A stretch of 64,000 bases of DNA from CAWBAT01 sp046331665 (GTDB lineage: Bacteria > Acidobacteriota > Terriglobia > Versatilivoradales > Versatilivoraceae): positions 26,169 to 90,168 of the forward strand of contig JAXLQK010000025.1 of NCBI GenBank assembly GCA_046331665.1, given 5' to 3'. The notes beneath the pieces are model-generated. The model ran no database searches. It was not told the DNA's origin and saw only the letters and a list, made by a program, of their open reading frames with translations. The position numbers and the translations under genes are program-made. This document shows positions 61,729 through 64,000 of this stretch, one piece after another. Numbering within the stretch: the first letter of the stretch is position 1; each line of letters opens with the position of its first letter.

Positions 61729-63843
61729 ATGAATCTCTCCAAGCTTCTGCGGAATGCGGACAAGATGGTGTCCTATGGAAAGCTGAATGATGCCATTGAA
61801 GTCTACTCCGAAATCCTTGCCGAAGACTTTCAGAATACCAAGGTTCACGAACTCATCGCGGACCTTTATATCCAAAAGAAAGACATGCAACGGGCGAGCC
61901 GTCATTTGTTTAAGATAGCCTCCGATGCTATTTCGGCTGGGGACCTGCAGACGGCGGCGGATGTTTACCGGAACATTACCAGTATTCTTCCCAGAAACCT
62001 CCTTGCCCGGGAAAAGCTGCTGGAAATTCTCATGAAATCCGGCTCGAAAGGCGAAATTATTCAGGCTGTCCGCGAACTGGCCGATATTTCGACCGCGGAA
62101 GGGAATCCACAAAAAACCATCGATTACCTTGAAAAGCTCCATGAGCTGGAGCCCGCCAACAAGCAATTTGCCATTCGGTTGGCGGATGCGTTGCAGGCGC
62201 GCGGCTCGAGAGACAAAGCCATCGAAGTTCTCTCCCGAGTTTCCCAGGATGGTTTGAAGGCAGGCAAATACGACGAGGCCCTCGATCTTTTGGAGCGAAT
62301 TCGGCTCCTTAACCCGGCCAACCCATCAGTCTCTTCCCAGGTAGCCGAGGTTTACGAAAAACAGGGCAAAATTAGCAAAGCTGTGGATGTGCTTGAGACA
62401 TCCTTGCAAGGTGGCAGCTCTGCGCCGGAACAGCTCGAATATCTGGCCCGCCTCTACATTAAAGCCGGAAGAAACGATGAGGCAGACCGGTTGTATGAGC
62501 GTCTGATCAATGCCAACAAGAAATATCTGGCGAACGTGCTCCCTTTTGTGGAAGTTCTGATCGCAGACCGCAGGATCGAACGGGCGTTAACGCTGCTCTC
62601 GAAAATATACACGGAGACTACCACTCGTGAAACCCGCCAGAAATGTGCCGAACTTCTGGAAGAGATCCTCAAGCTCGATCCACAAAAGCTCGAAGCCTAC
62701 CAGCTTCTCGAAGCTTACTACGGGCTGACCTTCCAGTTTGATCAATTGGCGGTCACCCTCCTCTCTCATGCGGACGCCTATATTTCAAAATGTGAATACG
62801 ATCGGGCACTGGATCTCATCCGAAAACTGATGGATCTAGAACCCTACAACGAGGAATATCGCAAGAAGTTCCAGCACATCAAGAACCTCCACTCGGGAAC
62901 CGGTCGTGGGAAACCAGCACCCAAAGCGACCCTTCCCCCGGTGGAAGAAGGCGAGGATGAGTCCGGCTTTGAACCATCCGGCGTGGATGCAAACTTCGAC
63001 ACCAAAGTGTCACTCGTTACCGAAGAAGACGTCGAGAACTTCATCGTCGATATCGAGCTTCTGGAAAAGTTTGGCCAACATCACAGTGCCATTGCACGCC
63101 TTGAACATGTGCTCAAGACCTGTCCCAACGAACTCCGGCTGCGATTGAAACTCAAGTCATTGTATTTCGAGCGGAAAATGCCGAAGCGGGCGGCCCAGGA
63201 ATGTTTGGAAATCGCCAAGGTTCTTCAACTGCAGAACCAGAAAGAGGAAGCCAACCACTTTCTTCGCGAGGCGCAGCGGCTCAATCCCGCCTTGTCAAAT
63301 GCCCGCCGCGAAGCTCCAGCAGGCGGGGAAACCGTAGCCTCGGCCCATCCCAAGAGTCAGGGAAAATCGGAATATGCGGCATTGAGAGGGGATCTTTCAG
63401 AGTTGGGATTACTCGATGTGATTCAGATTTTGGATAATGCCCAAAAGAGCGGGAAATTAACTGTCCGCTCCGAAGATCAAGATGGCGTCATCTTCTTTAA
63501 TTCCGGACGTATTGTGAATGCCACCTACCAGAAAAAATCCGGCGAGCAAGCGATGTATGCGCTTGTCGGTGTGAAAGGTGGAACATTCGACTACCAGCCT
63601 TCCGACAAAGCCTTCGATGTGGTCATTCATAACAGCAACACCAATCTCCTCCTGGAAGGATTGCGGCTTTTGGATGAAGCCAATCGGGATGCCGGTGAGG
63701 GAGAAGTCGCCTTTGAAGAAGAGCCGCCGCCTCCCTCTGTTCCCATCCCCCAATCAGTTGTGACCAAGCATTCGCCACCAGTGGCCGTTGCAAGCCCGGT
63801 ACTGCATCGACTGAATGACGACAACCCTCTCGAAGACCTCTAG
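61729..63843 (+). CDS. TPR protein with C-terminal DUF4388 (PATAN-like) domain
   Basis: 704 residues. From 1 to about 400 and again from about 435 to 540 the chain consists of TPR-type helical repeats (DAIEVYSEILAEDFQNTKVHELIADLYIQKKD, KTIDYLEKLHELEPANKQFAIRLADAL and so on). An acidic linker lies at about 395-430. A DUF4388/PATAN-like domain follows at about 550-650 (ALRGDLSELGLLDVIQILDNAQKSGKLTV, DGVIFFNSGRIVNATYQ, GGTFDYQP), then a Pro-rich tail. These domains occur in two-component and motility regulators; a scaffold role is an inference. Confidence 0.85.
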   Translation: MNLSKLLRNADKMVSYGKLNDAIEVYSEILAEDFQNTKVHELIADLYIQKKDMQRASRHLFKIASDAISAGDLQTAADVYRNITSILPRNLLAREKLLEILMKSGSKGEIIQAVRELADISTAEGNPQKTIDYLEKLHELEPANKQFAIRLADALQARGSRDKAIEVLSRVSQDGLKAGKYDEALDLLERIRLLNPANPSVSSQVAEVYEKQGKISKAVDVLETSLQGGSSAPEQLEYLARLYIKAGRNDEADRLYERLINANKKYLANVLPFVEVLIADRRIERALTLLSKIYTETTTRETRQKCAELLEEILKLDPQKLEAYQLLEAYYGLTFQFDQLAVTLLSHADAYISKCEYDRALDLIRKLMDLEPYNEEYRKKFQHIKNLHSGTGRGKPAPKATLPPVEEGEDESGFEPSGVDANFDTKVSLVTEEDVENFIVDIELLEKFGQHHSAIARLEHVLKTCPNELRLRLKLKSLYFERKMPKRAAQECLEIAKVLQLQNQKEEANHFLREAQRLNPALSNARREAPAGGETVASAHPKSQGKSEYAALRGDLSELGLLDVIQILDNAQKSGKLTVRSEDQDGVIFFNSGRIVNATYQKKSGEQAMYALVGVKGGTFDYQPSDKAFDVVIHNSNTNLLLEGLRLLDEANRDAGEGEVAFEEEPPPPSVPIPQSVVTKHSPPVAVASPVLHRLNDDNPLEDL

Positions 63844-64000
63844 GATCCTTTTAGTCGGCGGTCTCTCACACAGCTTGCGCAAGCCCTTTTGCCATCACTC
63901 TTATACCCACGGCTACGAGACAATTTTTCCATCGGGCTCTTTATGAATTTTCGGTAAGATGGTTCGGAAAGAGATTCGATTTGTCAGAGGAGCCACTCCC

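Noticed and set aside
63959..64000. Possible start of another gene (ATG 63959, 14 codons open to the window edge)
   Set aside because: Too short to judge, with only a weak upstream site. It may be real, but nothing in the visible residues identifies it.
1..64000. CRISPR arrays, tRNA/rRNA genes, integrases or transposases
   Set aside because: No regularly spaced direct repeats, no cloverleaf-like segments and no transposase or recombinase motifs were found in any spacer or frame.

Overview
The window reads as one contiguous piece of an Acidobacteriota chromosome with moderately high GC. The evidence is a diderm cell plan (Omp85 barrel, SurA-type chaperone, TamB and AsmA proteins), large secreted proteins built of carboxypeptidase-regulatory-like beta-sandwiches, a PIG-L deacetylase fused to an NEW3-type tail, a TPR-DUF4388 protein, and dispersed hairpin repeats of a kind common in that phylum. 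No phylogenetic marker could be searched here, so the phylum is an inference. No prophage, transposase gene, CRISPR array, tRNA or rRNA was found.

Layout: 1-5466 holds the end of a Cache-HAMP-HD-GYP signalling protein, ftsY, and riboflavin genes ribD, ribE and ribBA (no ribH). 5545-13459 holds a DUF4242 protein, a secreted cysteine-rich DUF1326 protein behind a near-consensus promoter, an OPT transporter with an M20 dipeptidase, an exported RidA-like protein, the catalytic subunit of a split methylmalonyl-CoA mutase, and a small membrane protein. 13460-14327 has no gene but contains a run of short perfect hairpins. 14328-20463 holds two small unknown genes and a four-gene unit: an argininosuccinate-lyase-family enzyme followed by an iron/polyamine-type ABC importer (lipoprotein, ATPase, fused double permease). 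20532-31929 holds the PIG-L protein, a YihY membrane protein and the diaminopimelate genes dapB-dapA and dapD plus an M20 amidohydrolase; these are split by a tandem pair of secreted beta-sandwich genes, the second one broken. 32162-35776 (minus) has EpsC-type serine acetyltransferase and a RecB-like nuclease/XPD-like helicase fusion. 35991-42144 has an AsmA protein, an unknown secreted 565-residue protein, a YhaM-like nuclease and a BlaI-type repressor. 42259-49952 (minus) is an outer-membrane biogenesis unit: Omp85 with seven POTRA-like repeats, a short SurA-like chaperone, TamB. 50153-51982 is a secreted GH2 glycosidase. 52314-61462 is the classic translation and RNA-decay block rimP-nusA-infB-DUF503-rbfA-truB-rpsO-pnp, and 61729-63843 a TPR-DUF4388 protein.

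The sequence carries several single-base frame breaks. At least three in the Omp85 gene and one in pnp lie in short homopolymers and fall in genes expected to be essential or nearly so. I read those as probable sequence or assembly errors and give the repaired genes. The second beta-sandwich copy has more complex damage and may be a true pseudogene.

The observations I rate most worth a second look are the lyase-plus-importer unit, the nuclease-helicase fusion, the seven-POTRA Omp85 with adjacent chaperone and TamB, the hairpin array at 13559-13956, the composite palindromic MITE-like elements at 23166-23297 and 31930-32160, and the His-to-Gln change at the metal site of the RibB domain. I did not find a clear defence island or other wholly new system.
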